Positions 31,694-43,030 are shown, numbered from the stretch's first letter. The stretch: 64,000 nucleotides of DNA from Podocnemis expansa (GCA_007922195.1 ML682067.1:9653007-9717006); one strand, 5' to 3'. Notes: generated from the letters alone by a model not told the origin. Numbers and translations: made by a program.

Positions 31694-31814
31694 AACCGCC
31701 GTTCACATCATTCAGTTACAGGTGTATAAGTGCTGCAGCGCATGGTACATGGAAAGACTTTTAGCCCTAGCCTGTCAGCTCAGGGTCAGCAGCCATCACC
31801 CCCTCTGTGCTGCA

Positions 31815-31850
31815 GTCACAGCTATATATATGACCCTGACCCTGACCCTT
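31815..31850 (+). promoter_or_regulatory. TATA-like sequence in the DIRS 5' terminal repeat
   Basis: GCTATATATATGACCCTGAC sits about 150 bp upstream of the gag ATG, and an equivalent TATATA word is kept at the same place in the other DIRS termini (39730, 44950, 51420, 54208, 59180). This fits a promoter inside the terminal repeat. It is an inference from position. Confidence 0.35.
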
Positions 31851-31981
31851 TTCAGTTCCTTCTTTCTGCCAAGTGGTGGTACTGGAACAGTCCACCCTTG
31901 GCATTGTGCAAGCACCTGTCTAATTAGTTATTTTTTCCTAATTGAATCCCTCACTGGAATCATCATCCATTCTCTCACATC

Positions 31982-33500
31982 ATGCCTGTATTCAAGTCCT
32001 GTGCAATTTGCAGCAAGGCTTTTCCGATCAATGACCCGCATGAGAAGTGCCTCTTATGGTTTAGTGAGTCGCACCAGGCAGATAAATGCTCCATGTGCAG
32101 GTCCTTCAAATGGAGGATGCGCAAGGATAGGGAGCAAAGGCTGTGCAATATTGCCCAAGAACGGGCTTTGCAGCTGGCACTGGGTAGCCTGATGCACCCA
32201 AGGACTTGCTGGCACTATGTGCCAGGTTGGCACCAGAGCCCTCTCAGCGCTGCTCTCTGGCTAACAAGAAAAGCCGTGACTGACCTCTGACTCAGCACTG
32301 TCTCCATGCCGTGCAACCTCGCTGCCAGCAACTCCTCCCTGAGGAAAGGGACCTGAGCACTTGCCAATGCTGACTCTGGAGGCTTTTGCAGTGGTAAAGG
32401 CGCTCCTCCAACTCCCAGCCCCCATGCTGCGGAGGCCTACTCAGGCTAAGGGCAAACCGGCTTTCCTCTCAGAGGAGTGGACGACCTCAACAAGCAGGCT
32501 GTCACCAAGATCTCCTTGAGCACTGGAAAATGGCACCGACCTGGAGCCAGAGCAGGGGGCTGGGAGCGGATATCCTTCCTCTCCTGAATCCTCATGTGAG
32601 ACTTCAGTACTGTGGTCGCAGGGGTTGAGGCATGTGAGATCAGTCTCTGCCTCCCCTGCTTCCTCCTACGATGAGCCCCAGCACTGCTGCTCCCTGTTGA
32701 TGCAGCCGATGACCCTGACGGTTTCAAAGCCTGCAGGGAAACATCGCCGTAAGTGCTCCCTGACTCACCATTCCACTCTAGGCTCCTTGGTAGTAGATGC
32801 TGCTGACCAAAAGGAGAAAGGGCCAGCCAGCCTCCACTCCTGAAAATAAGGAGGCAAAGAAGCTAGCCCTGTTTGGCAGGAAGGTCTACTCTACCTCAGC
32901 CCTCCAATTGCATATAGCCAATCACCAGAATCTCATGGGGAGGTATATTTTCAACTTCTGGAGATCTATGGAGCACTTCCACAACATAATTCTCTGTGAT
33001 TATGAGAAAATGGTAGAGGAGGGCATCTTGGCCTCCCACAATGCCCTGATGACCTCCTGGGATGCGTCTGACACTGCCTCACATAATATGGCCTCTGCAG
33101 TGTCAATGAGGCGAGCAGCCTGGTTGTAAGGATCTGGCCTTTCCCAGCAAATGCAGCTGGTGATTTAGGACCTCCCTTTTGAAGTTTCTGCCCTATTTGC
33201 AGAAACCATGGATTCAAAGTTGCACAGCATGAAAGACACTAAGGCTCCCTTGACATGTGCACACCTCAGGTAACTAGACACTCCTTCATACTCCAGCAAA
33301 TGCAGAAACAACCCCAGCAGCTGCAACAACAACGTCAGCCACAGAGGTCCCATCAGCAACCTCAGCTCCCATATGGTGGAACCGACAGGGAGAGAAACCA
33401 GTTGGGCAGGGGATCCAAACCCCAGTCCACAGGCCAGGCTCCCCAACAGGGAAATGACTCCTCTCATCCTGTTGGCCAAAGACAGCATTTTTGACGGTCA
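31982..33500 (+). pseudogene. DIRS gag, copy 1
   Basis: The ATG at 31982 opens a frame with the N-terminal Cys/His module C-x2-C, PHEKC, then KCSMC, and a basic stretch (RMRKDREQR). This module is shared by all four DIRS copies here and probably binds nucleic acid. The frame breaks at 32290. Downstream the capsid-like part (LASHNALMTSWDASDTASHN, AAWL) at 33010-33129 and a Gln-rich tail (QKQPQQLQQQRQPQ, about 33300-33360) are in other frames. The RT follows at once. Confidence 0.75.
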
Positions 33501-33639
33501 ACCTGAGGACTGCTGAACCACCACTCAACCCCTGGTCTTCAACAACCATTTGGCTCCATTCCTACATCATTAGGCCAACATCACAGCTGATTGCTGGATA
33601 CTAGACACAATATCCAAAGGGTACTCCATATAATTTAAA

Positions 33640-34595
33640 TCAATATCCCGAAACAGAAAACCGCCCCCTTGCTCAAACCTTGGGGATCCAGAGCTTGATC
33701 TGCTGCTACAAGGGGATTGCAAAAAACCGCTCTCCCTGGGAGCAATAGAAAGGGTCCCAAGGAGGCACTGGCAGAAGGGCTTCTATTCCTGCTACTTCCT
33801 GGTCCCCAAGCCAAATGGTGACCTGAGGCCCATCTTAGACCTTATAGCTCTAAACAAACATTTAAGGAAAATGAAATTCCACATGGTTTCTCTATTGCAG
33901 ATCATCCCAGCTCTAGACAAAGGGTACTGTTTCACAGCCCTTGACCTAAAGGACGCTTACTTACACATAGCAATAAAACCCAAACACAGGAGATTCCTCA
34001 GGTTTGTGGTGGGAAGGAGTCACTTTCAGTTTACATACCTCCCCTTCGTTCTGTCCCTAGGCCCCAGGGTGTCCACAACATACTTGGTGGCGATGGTGGC
34101 ACACCTGCAGCGGCAGGGTGTAAGAATCTAACCTTAATGGACGATTGGTTAATAAAAGGGAGATCAAAATGCCAGGTTCAACACAGTGCCAGAGTTACAA
34201 GAAAACTGTGCAGTTATGTGGGGCTGTGCATAAACCAGAAAAAATCAAAACTCACTCCAACCTGTAGAATAGAGTTTATAGGAGCCCTCTTAGACTTAAT
34301 AAAAAGGAAAGCATCTCTGCCCCACTCAAGATTTCAATCCATTTGCACCATCATTTCAGAGCTCCATGATGCCCCAATCACCACAGCAAGATGGTGCCTC
34401 CAGCTCCTGGGTCATGTGGCAGCCTCTACCTCCATAATAAGAATGGCTTGCCTGAGAACAAGGTCCTTTCAGCTCTGGCTGACCACAGCCTTCCATCCCC
34501 AGACACACCCTCTGAACAAGGTACTGTCTGTCCCCCATGAGGTGCTGGAAACCTGGCAGGACCTGCTGTTTGCCATGGGTGGGGGATTCTCTTAG
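33640..34595 (+). pseudogene. DIRS reverse transcriptase, copy 1
   Basis: An open stretch to 34131 reads YFLVPKPNGDLRPILDL, then LDLKDAYLHI (motif A with catalytic Asp) and LGPRVSTTYL (motif B). After a stop and a frame change, 34137-34595 reads LMDDWLIKGRS (motif C, both Asp kept) and IEFIGALLDL (thumb). RT copies the element's RNA and in DIRS is followed by RNase H. The frameshift between motifs B and C prevents a full-length product. Confidence 0.85.
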
Positions 34596-34599
34596 AGTC

Positions 34600-35260
34600 C
34601 TCCAACCCTACAGTGACTCTGATCACCAATGTGTTGGACATGGGGTGGGGGACCCACATCTTCAGGGGGACTATCAACCCAAGGAAACTGGTCATTCAGG
34701 GACAGACCCCTTCACATAAATGTGAAGGAGCTCAGAACCATACAGTTAGCCTGCAAGACCTTCCTGGACTTGATAAAGGGGAAAATGGTTTAGGTCCTGA
34801 CAGACAACACAACAGCCATGTTTTACACAAACCGCCAAGGGGGTGTTCAATTCCCAGCTCTTTGTGCAGAAGACAGCAATCTGTGGTAACTGGCCCTGAG
34901 GCACAACTTTACGCTGGTAGCAGCACACCTTCCAGCAGACTCACTTCCAGTAGATTCACTGAGCAGGACCTTCTTGTCCCATCATGAGTGGTCTCTGCAC
35001 ACAGAAATTGTGTCCCGTATCCCCAGGTGGACCTATTTGCAACACATCAGAATCGGAAGTGTCATTGCTTTTGTTATCTGAGGTGTCGAGACAAAGGCTC
35101 ACTCTTGGATGCCTTTCTAATTCCGTGGGGGGAGGGGGGGAGCTGATGTACGCATTTTGTGCCAATTCCCTTGGTCCACAGAGTCCTCCTGAAAATAAAG
35201 AGGAACAGAGTGGACACGATACTGATAGCGCTGGACTGGCCCAGGTAGAACTGGTAATAG
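34600..35260 (+). pseudogene. DIRS RNase H and connector, copy 1
   Basis: 34613 onward reads LITNVLDMGWGTHI (RNase H first Asp region, mutated). Then come NVKELRTIQLAC (the Glu) and LTDNTTAMFYTNRQGG (second Asp) in another frame, and AAHLPADSLPVDSLSR (His). The protein has several stops and frame changes. Confidence 0.7.
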
Positions 35261-35344
35261 ATCTTAAGAGACCTATCGGTAGGACGGATCTGTTAAAACA
35301 GGATTTGGGCCTATTACGGCACCCAAACTCAAAGTGCTGCACTT

Positions 35345-36430
35345 GACAGTCTGGAGGGTGCATGGTTGAATAAATCTGAGAAACTCTGATCAGAGGGGGT
35401 TAAAGAGGTACTGATAGGCAGTAGTGGACCCTCAGCTAGGGCTTCCTACATGGCTAAGTGGAGATGTTTCTCCCTGTGGTCCAGAGAAACAGGGACAATA
35501 GCAGAATCAGCTCCCATTTGCTCCATTCTCGACTACCTCTTGGACCTTAAAGACGTGGGCCTATTGACCCCTCTTTCAAGGTTCACCTGACGGCGATCTC
35601 GGCCCTCTGTGATAAGGCGGAAGGGGTCCCAGTGTTCTCTCAACCTATTTCCGCCAGGTTCCTGAAGGGTACACAACCTAGAGACCCCACTCCCCAATGG
35701 AGCTTAAATGTGGTGCTCCATAGCTTAACAGAATCACCCTATGAACCTTTCGACTCATAGGCTGTGTTCACACAGCCTCCTTATTTTGAAACAACGGAGG
35801 TTTATACGTTTTTTGTCCTTTCATGGAAAGTGGCCTTTCTAGTAGCCATAGCCTTGGTGAGATGGGTCTTGGAACTGAGGGCCCTCTCCTTGGAGCCTCC
35901 ACATACAAGGTTCTTCACTGACAAGGTGTTGCTATGCCTACACCCATCATTCCTCCTCAACGTGGCCTCCCCATTCCTCCTAACTAGGACATTTGCCTCC
36001 CAGTGTTTTTCCCAGACCCTCAGGTTACGGAAAAACAGAGGAAGTAGCACACCTTAGATGTCAGAAGGGTATTCTTGTTATATAGCGAGCACACCGCCCG
36101 TTCCACAGGACTTCCCAACACTTTGTTGCAGTTGTGGAGTGGAAAAGAGGACAACCAGTGACAACACAGTGCATCTCTAAGTGGATAGTGAACTGCATTA
36201 AAGACTGCTAGAGAAAGTCTGGTACACCCCTCCCTGGAAGGGTCAGGCACAATCAATGAAAGCCCAAGCCTCTTCAATGGTCTTCGTTGCACAGGTCCTG
36301 CTCCAGGAGATCTGCATAGCAGCCATGTGGTCGTCAGTGCATACCTTCATGATGCATTACGCTATCATCCAACAGGCCTGAGAGGATGCCATGTTGGGCA
36401 GAGCCATACTCAATGTGGGTAAGGTGTAAC
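35345..36430 (+). pseudogene. DIRS tyrosine recombinase, copy 1
   Basis: The N-terminal core-binding part is around 35345-35750. The catalytic part starts at 35810 (WKVAFLVAIALVRWVLELRA, with the Arg of the R-x2-E-like box). It ends near 36360 with SVHTFMMHYAI, which carries the His and the nucleophilic Tyr of the R-H-R-Y set. The recombinase would join the circular DNA to the target. Stops near 36055 and after 36376, and a 41-bp foreign scrap at 35760, show it is dead. Confidence 0.75.
35760..35800. mobile_element. Remnant of a GGCTATGTC-type element end
   Basis: GGCTGTGTTCACACAGCC followed by TTATTTTGAAACAACGGAGG is one terminus of this family. It lies inside the recombinase region and the rest of the element is missing. 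Confidence 0.6.
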
Positions 36431-36806
36431 TCCACCCACCATCCTGGGTATGGCTATCAGTCACCTGAAAGTGAATGATGTGAGCACCACTTGAAGAAGA
36501 ACGGTGAGATACCTGCAATAATCATCCTTCTTTGAGATGGGCTACTTGCATACATTCAGATCCCTCCCTCTGTCCCCGCTACTTGGAGTTGGCAAAAAGA
36601 AGGGACTGAGGAAGGTCAGAGTCAGGGACATATATATAGCCATGGCTGCGGCATGGAGAGGGCATTGGCCGCTGACCCTGAGCTGACAAGCTAGGGCTAA
36701 AACACTTTCTGGATACCGTGCACTGTGGCACATATACTCCAGTAACTCACTGTATGTGAGCAGTCCATCTCAAAGAAGGATGATTACATTGGTAACCCAC
36801 TGTTCT

Positions 36807-37054
36807 TGTGAACCTCATGTTTGATGTTTTCTAACCCTACAAATATCAGATGATCACAAGTAGCTCATTTACAGGGCACTCTGACCTTTCCAGTTGTAAC
36901 AGGAATAAATGAAACCTCTGTGAACAGCACAACCCTAAATTAGGGAATTCATTAGCCACTGATCTATGGGATTAATTCACAGGAGCTTAAAGTTAGCTAA
37001 TAGTTATAGTTCAATTGTACTTAAAAATAGTCCAAGGATGTTTTGTCAGATTAG
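36807..37054. other. No gene seen
   Basis: AT-rich spacer between DIRS copy 1 and an ancient repeat. Confidence 0.4.
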
Positions 37055-37088
37055 GTTTAATTATTATTTGTGTTGCAGTACTAGAAAC

Positions 37089-37557
37089 CAGGGTCATAAC
37101 TAGGGTCAGGCAACCAGGGCAAAGCCCCAGGTGCTGAATTTTAGAAGGTGCTGCATGGCCAGCAGCTGTAGTCCCTACCTGGCCACAGAGGCACATTCCT
37201 CTCTGGCCACCAGGCTGGGGCTGGGATTGCGGGAGTTTAAAATCTCCCGCCCTGCCCCTGAGTATGCTCAGATGCATACTTGGGGGTGGGCGGGGGGGAA
37301 GCCTGCCTGTGCGGCCAGTGCAGTTCTGGCCTGGGGACCACACCGGCACCATGGACAGGTAAGGGAGTCCCAGTCACTGCTGGGATCTGGCTCCCTGCAG
37401 CCTGCCAGCAGTAGCTGGGGACAGAGCCAACTCCCCAGGGCCTGCTGGCAGTGGCTGGGGTTAGATCCGGTTCCTTGCCACCTGCCAATGGTGACTGGGG
37501 ATGGATCTGGTCCAGGGCTGCTTATCCTAGGTGCCAAAACTCCTATTTCTGGCCCTG
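37089..37557. mobile_element. hAT element with perfect 8-bp duplication
   Basis: Starts CAGGGTCATAACTAGGG and ends CCTATTTCTGGCCCTG. CTAGAAAC is duplicated exactly (37081-37088, 37558-37565). The 469-bp GC-rich interior is non-coding. Confidence 0.85.
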
Positions 37558-37619
37558 CTAGAAACCCCAGTCATATGCCAGGACCCCATTGCGCTAAATG
37601 CCGTACAAACACAGACTAA

Positions 37620-38662
37620 GGCTATGTCCACACAATGGGAGTTAAATTGATTTAGCTTGAAGTGATTTAAGTTAAATTGATATAACAATCATTAAATCGA
37701 TTTAAGTTAAATCAATTTAACAAGTCCCCCCCAAAAAACAAATTGAACTGGCAAGTCCAGGGACAGGACTTGCTAGTTCTGTTTAGGGGAGGGGCAATCT
37801 GGGAGGTGTGGCAACATGGCCTCCTGGCAGGACCATGTTGCCACCCAATTCCCCTGCCTGGGGGAGAGCCAGTGGCAGGGGAAAAAAGCCCACAGGGCAA
37901 GGATCCCAGCACACCTGGCAAGGGCAGGGAATCCCTGAGAGCCAACTTCCCCTGCTGCTGGCCAGGCAGCGGGGGCAGGGATCCACGCATGCCCGGCATC
38001 CCTCCCCACTTGCTGTGTGGTAAGGGGATGGAGCCCAGTGCGCCTGGCATCCCCTGCTGCTTGCCGGGCGTGGGGAAAAGGAAGCCCTGTGTGCCCGGCA
38101 TCCCCTGCAACTGGCCAGGTGGTGGGGGCAGGGATCCCAGCGTGCTGGCTTCCCCCACCTCTGGCTCGGTGGCAGGGGTTAGCGTGGGGGGATGCTGGGC
38201 ATGCTGGGATCCCTGCCCCCACCATCCATCCAGCAGCGAGGGGAGCCGGGCACATGGGTCTTTCTTTTCCCGGCTCCTGGCTTGTGCAGGGGAGTAGAGC
38301 ACCCCCCTGCATCCCAACTCCCTGGCCAGGGTCCTGATTCCCTTCCAGGCCAGGGTACTGAGGGGGGAGGGCTTCATTCCAGAGTGCCATGCACCCTGGG
38401 AGGAAGAAGGTCAAACAGGGTTGTCTTGAGACAACCTTTGTTTCAAATCAACATGTCCAAACAACATTGCTTTGAAAGGACCATTTCGATTCAACAGTCC
38501 TTTTGATTCCCTAGCAGGTCTTACTGTTTCACTCTAACGTTCGTTGTTTCGATATGACGGAGCTTGTCATATCAAAACAACAGAATTTCATGTGGACCTA
38601 ATGATTTTTAAGGCAAAACAACCAGTGTTGTTTCGCTTTAAAACCTACATGTGGACATATCC
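37620..38662. mobile_element. 1043-bp GGCTATGTC-type element, TSD TAA
   Basis: Ends are GGCTATGTCCACACAATG and CATGTGGACATATCC, flanked by TAA on both sides. The arms carry ATTTAAGTTAAATTGAT words on the left and TTGTTTCGATATGAC words on the right. The 700-bp GC-rich core (37760-38430) is a degenerate CCCGGCATCCCCTGC array that yields a false ORF of 221 codons. Confidence 0.8.
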
Positions 38663-38740
38663 TAAATGTCACTCCCTGCCCCAGAGAGTTTACAATCTAA
38701 ATATAAAATGAGACTCCAAAGCAGCTAAGAGAAGCACAAG

Positions 38741-39039
38741 GAAGCAATAAGCCAATAATGTTTTAAGAATTTGGTCTAGGTTTGAGGCTGAATCAGATTC
38801 GGTGATGCTGATCTCTTGTGAGATTTTTTAATTGAGAATGGCAGAAATATCACTCAATCTGCTGGCATTGTGAGAACTGCACCATCTTGGGTCAATGTTT
38901 TGCTTCAACAGCTGCTTTTAAGAGATTCTGCCTGCTGGCAACACCTGAATTAGAAGTGGTAAATCTAGGCCCTTTCTGGATTTGAATATGGCCCAAAACC
39001 AAGACTATAGGACCAAGTTCAGATCTAAGTATTCTAACC
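38741..39039. other. No gene seen
   Basis: AT-rich, unique-looking DNA. Confidence 0.4.
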
Positions 39040-39350
39040 CCGGGACTGGCGACCTGAAAGATAAGAGTCATATTTAAATTCCTTCAATAACCAAGGGTTT
39101 TGAGAGCTGCAATGGGTGTAGCCTCCTGGTTGAGGGCGGTGGAAACTGAACCAGAGTGCCTGCCACAGGGCCCCTTGGTGGGGGAAGGGAGCCTGTAATC
39201 AGTACAGGGCCCCCTGCAGGGCCCTCTGGTGCCAGGGGGAGCCCGGAGCCTGGTGTGAGCCACCCTCCAGTGGCAGAATAGGAACTAGAGCTGCAAGGGG
39301 ACAGCCAAAGAGCTGCATGTGGCTCTGGAGCTGCAGATTGCAGACTCCTG
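39040..39350. mobile_element. 311-bp hAT element with perfect duplication
   Basis: Ends are CCGGGACTGGCGACCTG and CAGATTGCAGACTCCTG (family CAGGGGTCGGCAACC). TTCTAACC is duplicated exactly at 39032-39039 and 39351-39358. It belongs to the same family as the inner element at 18660. Confidence 0.8.
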
Positions 39351-39848
39351 TTCTAACCCAATCCCAATGCCTTTAGAAATTCAAGTAGACTAGATCTGAG
39401 ATCTAGTTTTGGACCATCATTTCTTATAAAACATAACTATCTATAATGTACCTATAGTGTAAACTGTACTGGATACTTATGAAGCAATCTTCTGGACAGG
39501 ACTGAAGAGGATCTTATAGATTCTTTGCTGGACAATGGAAAGAAGAAAGGTATATCTTTAACTGTCCTTGAAAGAGTGTGGTAGACAGGTACTGTAGCTT
39601 CTTCGAGCGCTGCTCACATCATTCAGTTACAGGTGTCTACGTGCCACAGTGCACGGTAGCTCAGAGAGTCTTTAGCCTTAGCCTGTCAGGTCAGGCACAC
39701 CGCCAACAACCCCTCTGCACCGCGACCGCAGCTATATAGGTGACTATAACTATGACCCTCCTAGGTCCTTTTTTCGCCTGAGTGACAGTTTTGGATTAGC
39801 CAAAACTTGCGGAAGCAAGTGCCTGTCTTTCCTTCATGTGAAATTAAA

Positions 39849-40874
39849 ATGCTCGGCTTTAAACCATGTCCGGCATGTTCCAAAGCTTTCCCACTCAACA
39901 ATCTCCATTAGATATGCCTCACATGCCTGGGCGAGTCTCACCTCGCAGTGAACTGCTCCATTTGCCAGTCCTTTAAATGCAGGATTCGCAAGGACAGAGA
40001 GCGGCACTTACGCACTCTTGCCGAGGACCGCACACCCGCCTCTGATGCTGCCTGAGCCACTAGTGCTCCACCGGCACCCCAAGCAGCTCCTGCACTGGAG
40101 TCTCAGCACCAACCCACAGTGCAGAGTTCAAAGCCCTGGTCAGCCTCATCTTCAGTACCATCACGGCACCATTGGCCTCAGTCACCGAGTTCCATCTCCG
40201 GTGAACCGGGACCAGGGCTGTCTTCAGTACTGTCAACACTGCGATCCCCAGCAAAGACACAGGCACTTTGCCAAGACCCGGCTCCGGTACCGGCCAAGAA
40301 GGCCAGCTCGAAGACTATACTGGCTCTGGTACCCAGAGTGCGGTCATTACGAGGATTGGCACCACCCTCAAGCCTGGTACCATTGAGCCCTCCACCGGCA
40401 TTGCAAAACGGGGCTGACGACTGCTCTGAGGCACTCTTCTCTCGGCACTTGTCCCGTGAAACCTTGGTACCGTGCTCTCAGACCTCCAGAAGGTGGAGGC
40501 CCAGCTCATTCTCCTTGCCATCTCTGGCCTCTGCCCATTCCTCTGATTCTCCCAAAACTTCTTTGGGAGCTGGAGAATGGGCAGGTAACATCGTTGGAAG
40601 CTCTCCCCGATGCCTGTGCCAAGGAGGAAGACGACCCTGTCAGCCCCGGTACGAACACTGCGGCTCAGTTCCTCCAGTACTGCTAAGACCCCAGGCAGGG
40701 GCCATTCTTACCTGCGCCATGACCAGAAATTCTTTTAACGACTGGTCTCACAAATGGCGAGACGCGATGGCCAACAATGGCTCAACTTCATGGCACCATT
40801 TGGCACCGTCTCCACCTCAGACTCCGGACTCCTCGGACATTTCCGATGACAAGCCTGATCCCAACTCTACATGA
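39849..40874 (+). pseudogene. DIRS gag, copy 2
   Basis: The ATG at 39849 reads MLGFKPCPACSKAFPL, then CLTCLGESH, NCSICQSFKCRIRKDRE: the C-x2-C...C-x2-C...C-x2-C module. A stop replaces the residue after the conserved His. From 40119 to 40874 a 251-codon frame stays open; it is Ser/Pro-rich, as the gag middle region is in this family. It ends with DISDDKPDPNST just before the RT deletion. Confidence 0.75.
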
Positions 40875-40945
40875 CGCAGTAGATCTTGGGCCCCTGCATC
40901 CTCCTCTCCGGATGAGTACACTTTCGGTCCATCTGCACCGTCGTT

Positions 40946-41740
40946 ATGGAGCTGCAGGAATCCCAAGTGACCAGTCTGTCGGTGCCTACAGCTTCTGGGG
41001 CACATGGCAGCCTTCACCCTCATGATTTGGATGGCACGCCAGAGAATGAAGCCCTTCCAGGTCTGGTTCTCCATGGTGTTGCACCCACGGAGGGCTCCCT
41101 ATTCAAGGTGCTGTTAGTTCCCCAAGATATACTGGGGACATTACAGATTTGGAGGGATCCCTGGTTTCCCATGGGGAGGAATTCCCTTCAGAATGCTAAC
41201 AACCACTGTAACACTGATAACCGATGCCTCGGACTCAGGGTGGGGGGGCTTTCCACCCAGGGGCTTTGGTCCCACAAAGACAGTCTTCTTCACATAAATA
41301 CAAAGGAACTGTGGGCCATCAGACTGGCTTGCATGACCTTTCTGGATGGCATACAGGGCAGGTTGGTTCAGATTCTAACGGACAATACTGCAGCCATGTT
41401 CTACATAAACCGGCAAGGAAGGGTCCACTCCCCAACTCTTTGCAAGAAAGCATGCAAACTTTGGAAGTTAGCCCTGAAATACAAATTCACCCTGGTGGCT
41501 GTGCACCTACCGGCTGTGGACAACAGGCTGGTGGACTTGCTCAGCAGAAGGCCCTCAGTGAATCCCATGTGGTTGCTCCACAACATGGTGTTCACTTACC
41601 TGATACACAAGTGTGGTACACCCCAGATAGACTTGCTTGCAACACAGCAGAACTGCAAGTGTCAGCAATTTTTCTCTCCAGGGGTCGGGAGGAGGGATCT
41701 GTCAGCGATGCCTTCCTCGTCAGCTGGTCAGGCACTCTGA
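40946..41740 (+). pseudogene. DIRS RNase H region, copy 2 (long open frame)
   Basis: A 264-codon frame contains the RT thumb end and then HINTKELWAIRLACMTF (Glu) and ILTDNTAAMFYINRQG (Asp). It continues with LVAVHLPAVDNRLVDLLSRR (His and the DxLSR box) and CGTPQIDLLATQQNCKC. It is the best preserved RNase H of the four copies. The first Asp motif is degraded (TDNRCLGLRVGG). Without RT it cannot act. Confidence 0.8.
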
Positions 41741-41879
41741 TGTATGCCTTCCCACCAGTCCTGTTAATACACGGAGTTCTCCTGAAGATCAGGATGGACT
41801 GAGCAAACATAATATTAATAGCTCTGGACTGGCATGGACAACACTGGTTCTCGCTCCTATAGGACCCGTCCACAGAGAC

Positions 41880-42280
41880 CTTACTCTACCTCCCCTAGCG
41901 AGAGGACCTCTTGACACAGAACTTGGGGCGCCTGCAGCACCTGAACCCAGGTTGCTTGCACTGACAGCCTGGAGGCTCTTTGACAATGAGCAGGAAAAGC
42001 TCTGCTCGGGCAGGGCTAGGAAGGTCCTAGTCGGTAGTAGAAGACTGTCTACCAGGTCGTCCTATACAGCCAAATGGAAATGGTTTTCCATCAAGGCTCA
42101 GGGTAATGGAGTAGACCCTGCACTGGCTCCTCTACACCTAATCCTTGAGTATCTGCTAGACTTTAAAGACAAAGGCCTCTTTCTTTCCTTGCTGAGAGTC
42201 CACCTGGCAGCGATCTCAGCTCTCTATGAAAAAGTAGATGGGGGCCCATGTTTTCTCCCATCCTACTTCCACTAGGTTCC
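41880..42280 (+). pseudogene. DIRS tyrosine recombinase, N-terminal part, copy 2
   Basis: It reads RARKVLVGSRRLSTRSSYTA, KWKWFSIKAQ and LEYLLDFKDKGLFLSLLRVH, the SAM-like core-binding domain. The sequence then jumps from SALYEKVDGG straight to the right terminal repeat, so the catalytic domain with R, H and Y is gone. Confidence 0.75.
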
Positions 42281-42654
42281 TGAAAGGGTTCGAAAGGCTT
42301 TTCCTATAACCCCCTCCCACTGTCCCAGCTAACAGAGTTGGCAAAGGGAACTGGGAGGGTCAGGGTCACGGTCACCTATTTAGCCACGGTTGTGGCACAG
42401 AGGGGGCATTGTCTGTGAGCCCTGACCTGACAGGCTAAGCCTAAAGACTCTCCAAGCTACCGTGCACTGCAGCATGTAGACATCTGTAACTGAATGTATT
42501 TTAGCAGCCCATGTCAAAGAAGGACAGTTACTAGTAAGTAACCCACCATTCTCTGTAGATTAAATGATAGCTGAAGCTGGCCCACCTAGTTTATTTTAAT
42601 TTTTCTCTCTCTCTAAAAATGTGGTTATCTGCTCCAAAATTTTCCTACTCTGAG

Positions 42655-43030
42655 CAGAGGTGTCACTGGCCGGGGGAGGGACCCAGGGCATGGGCCCAGG
42701 CCCCGCCCGCCCCCAGCCTGCAGGCCCCACCCCCTGTTCAGGGACAGGGCCAGAAGCTGCTGCACTGCCATAGGCGGCTAGGCCCCGCATCCCCAGCCGG
42801 GGACGGGGCTGCTGCCACCGCGGGTGGCCAGGCCCCAGATCCCTGGCTGGGGATGGGAACGGAAGCGGCCGCGGATGGCTGGGCCCCAGATCCCTGGCCG
42901 GGGATGGGGCTGCCGTGGCCGACGGCAGCTGGGCCCCGGATCTCTGGCCTGGTTGGGCCGGAGATCTGGGGCATCGGCGCTGGGGTTCGGGGCACGTGCC
43001 CCAGGGTGCCCAGCGCCAGCAACGCCTCTG
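42655..43030. mobile_element. hAT element (CAGAGGTGTCACTGGC)
   Basis: Ends are CAGAGGTGTCACTGGC and GCCAGCAACGCCTCTG. Flanks are ACTCTGAG / ACTCAGAT (6 of 8). The GC-rich interior matches the 12.5-kb element closely. Confidence 0.75.

Larger units (their letters stand above)
31694..36806 (+). mobile_element. DIRS retrotransposon copy 1 (all domains, broken)
   Basis: The left terminal repeat (CACATCATTCAGTTACAGGT, then TAGCCCTAGCCTGTCAGCTC and CTATATATATGACCCTGACC) returns inverted at 36541-36806. Between them lie gag, RT, RNase H and tyrosine recombinase in the DIRS order. An internal complementary region (36488-36545, GATGTGAGCACCACTTGAAG) precedes the right end. No target duplication is seen, as expected for recombinase-based insertion. 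Confidence 0.85.
37055..38740 (+). repeat. Ancient amniote interspersed repeat, interrupted twice
   Basis: The pieces TTATTTGTGTTGCAGTACTAG (to 37088), CCCAGTCATATGCCAGGACC (from 37566) and ACTCCCTGCCCCAGAGAGTT (from 38671) join into one known old repeat (core GCGCTAAATGCCGTACAAAC). A hAT element (37089-37557) and a GGCTATGTC element (37620-38662) interrupt it. A second, uninterrupted copy is near 43285-43400. Confidence 0.7.
39590..42556 (+). mobile_element. DIRS retrotransposon copy 2 (internally deleted)
   Basis: Left end CTTCGAGCGCTGCTCACATC, CAGTTACAGGTGTCTACGTG; right end inverted at 42300-42556 (CACTGCAGCATGTAGACATC). It keeps gag, RNase H and the N-terminal recombinase part. The RT (between about 40874 and 40930) and the catalytic recombinase half (after 42280) are deleted. 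Confidence 0.85.

Noticed and set aside
31835..31852. CCCTGACCCTGACCCT, telomere-like
   Set aside because: It is part of the DIRS terminal repeat and occurs at the same place in the other copies; only two to three units.
37712..38414. Minus frames of 213-221 codons
   Set aside because: Array-derived, with both strands open, inside the GC-rich core of the 37.6-kb element.
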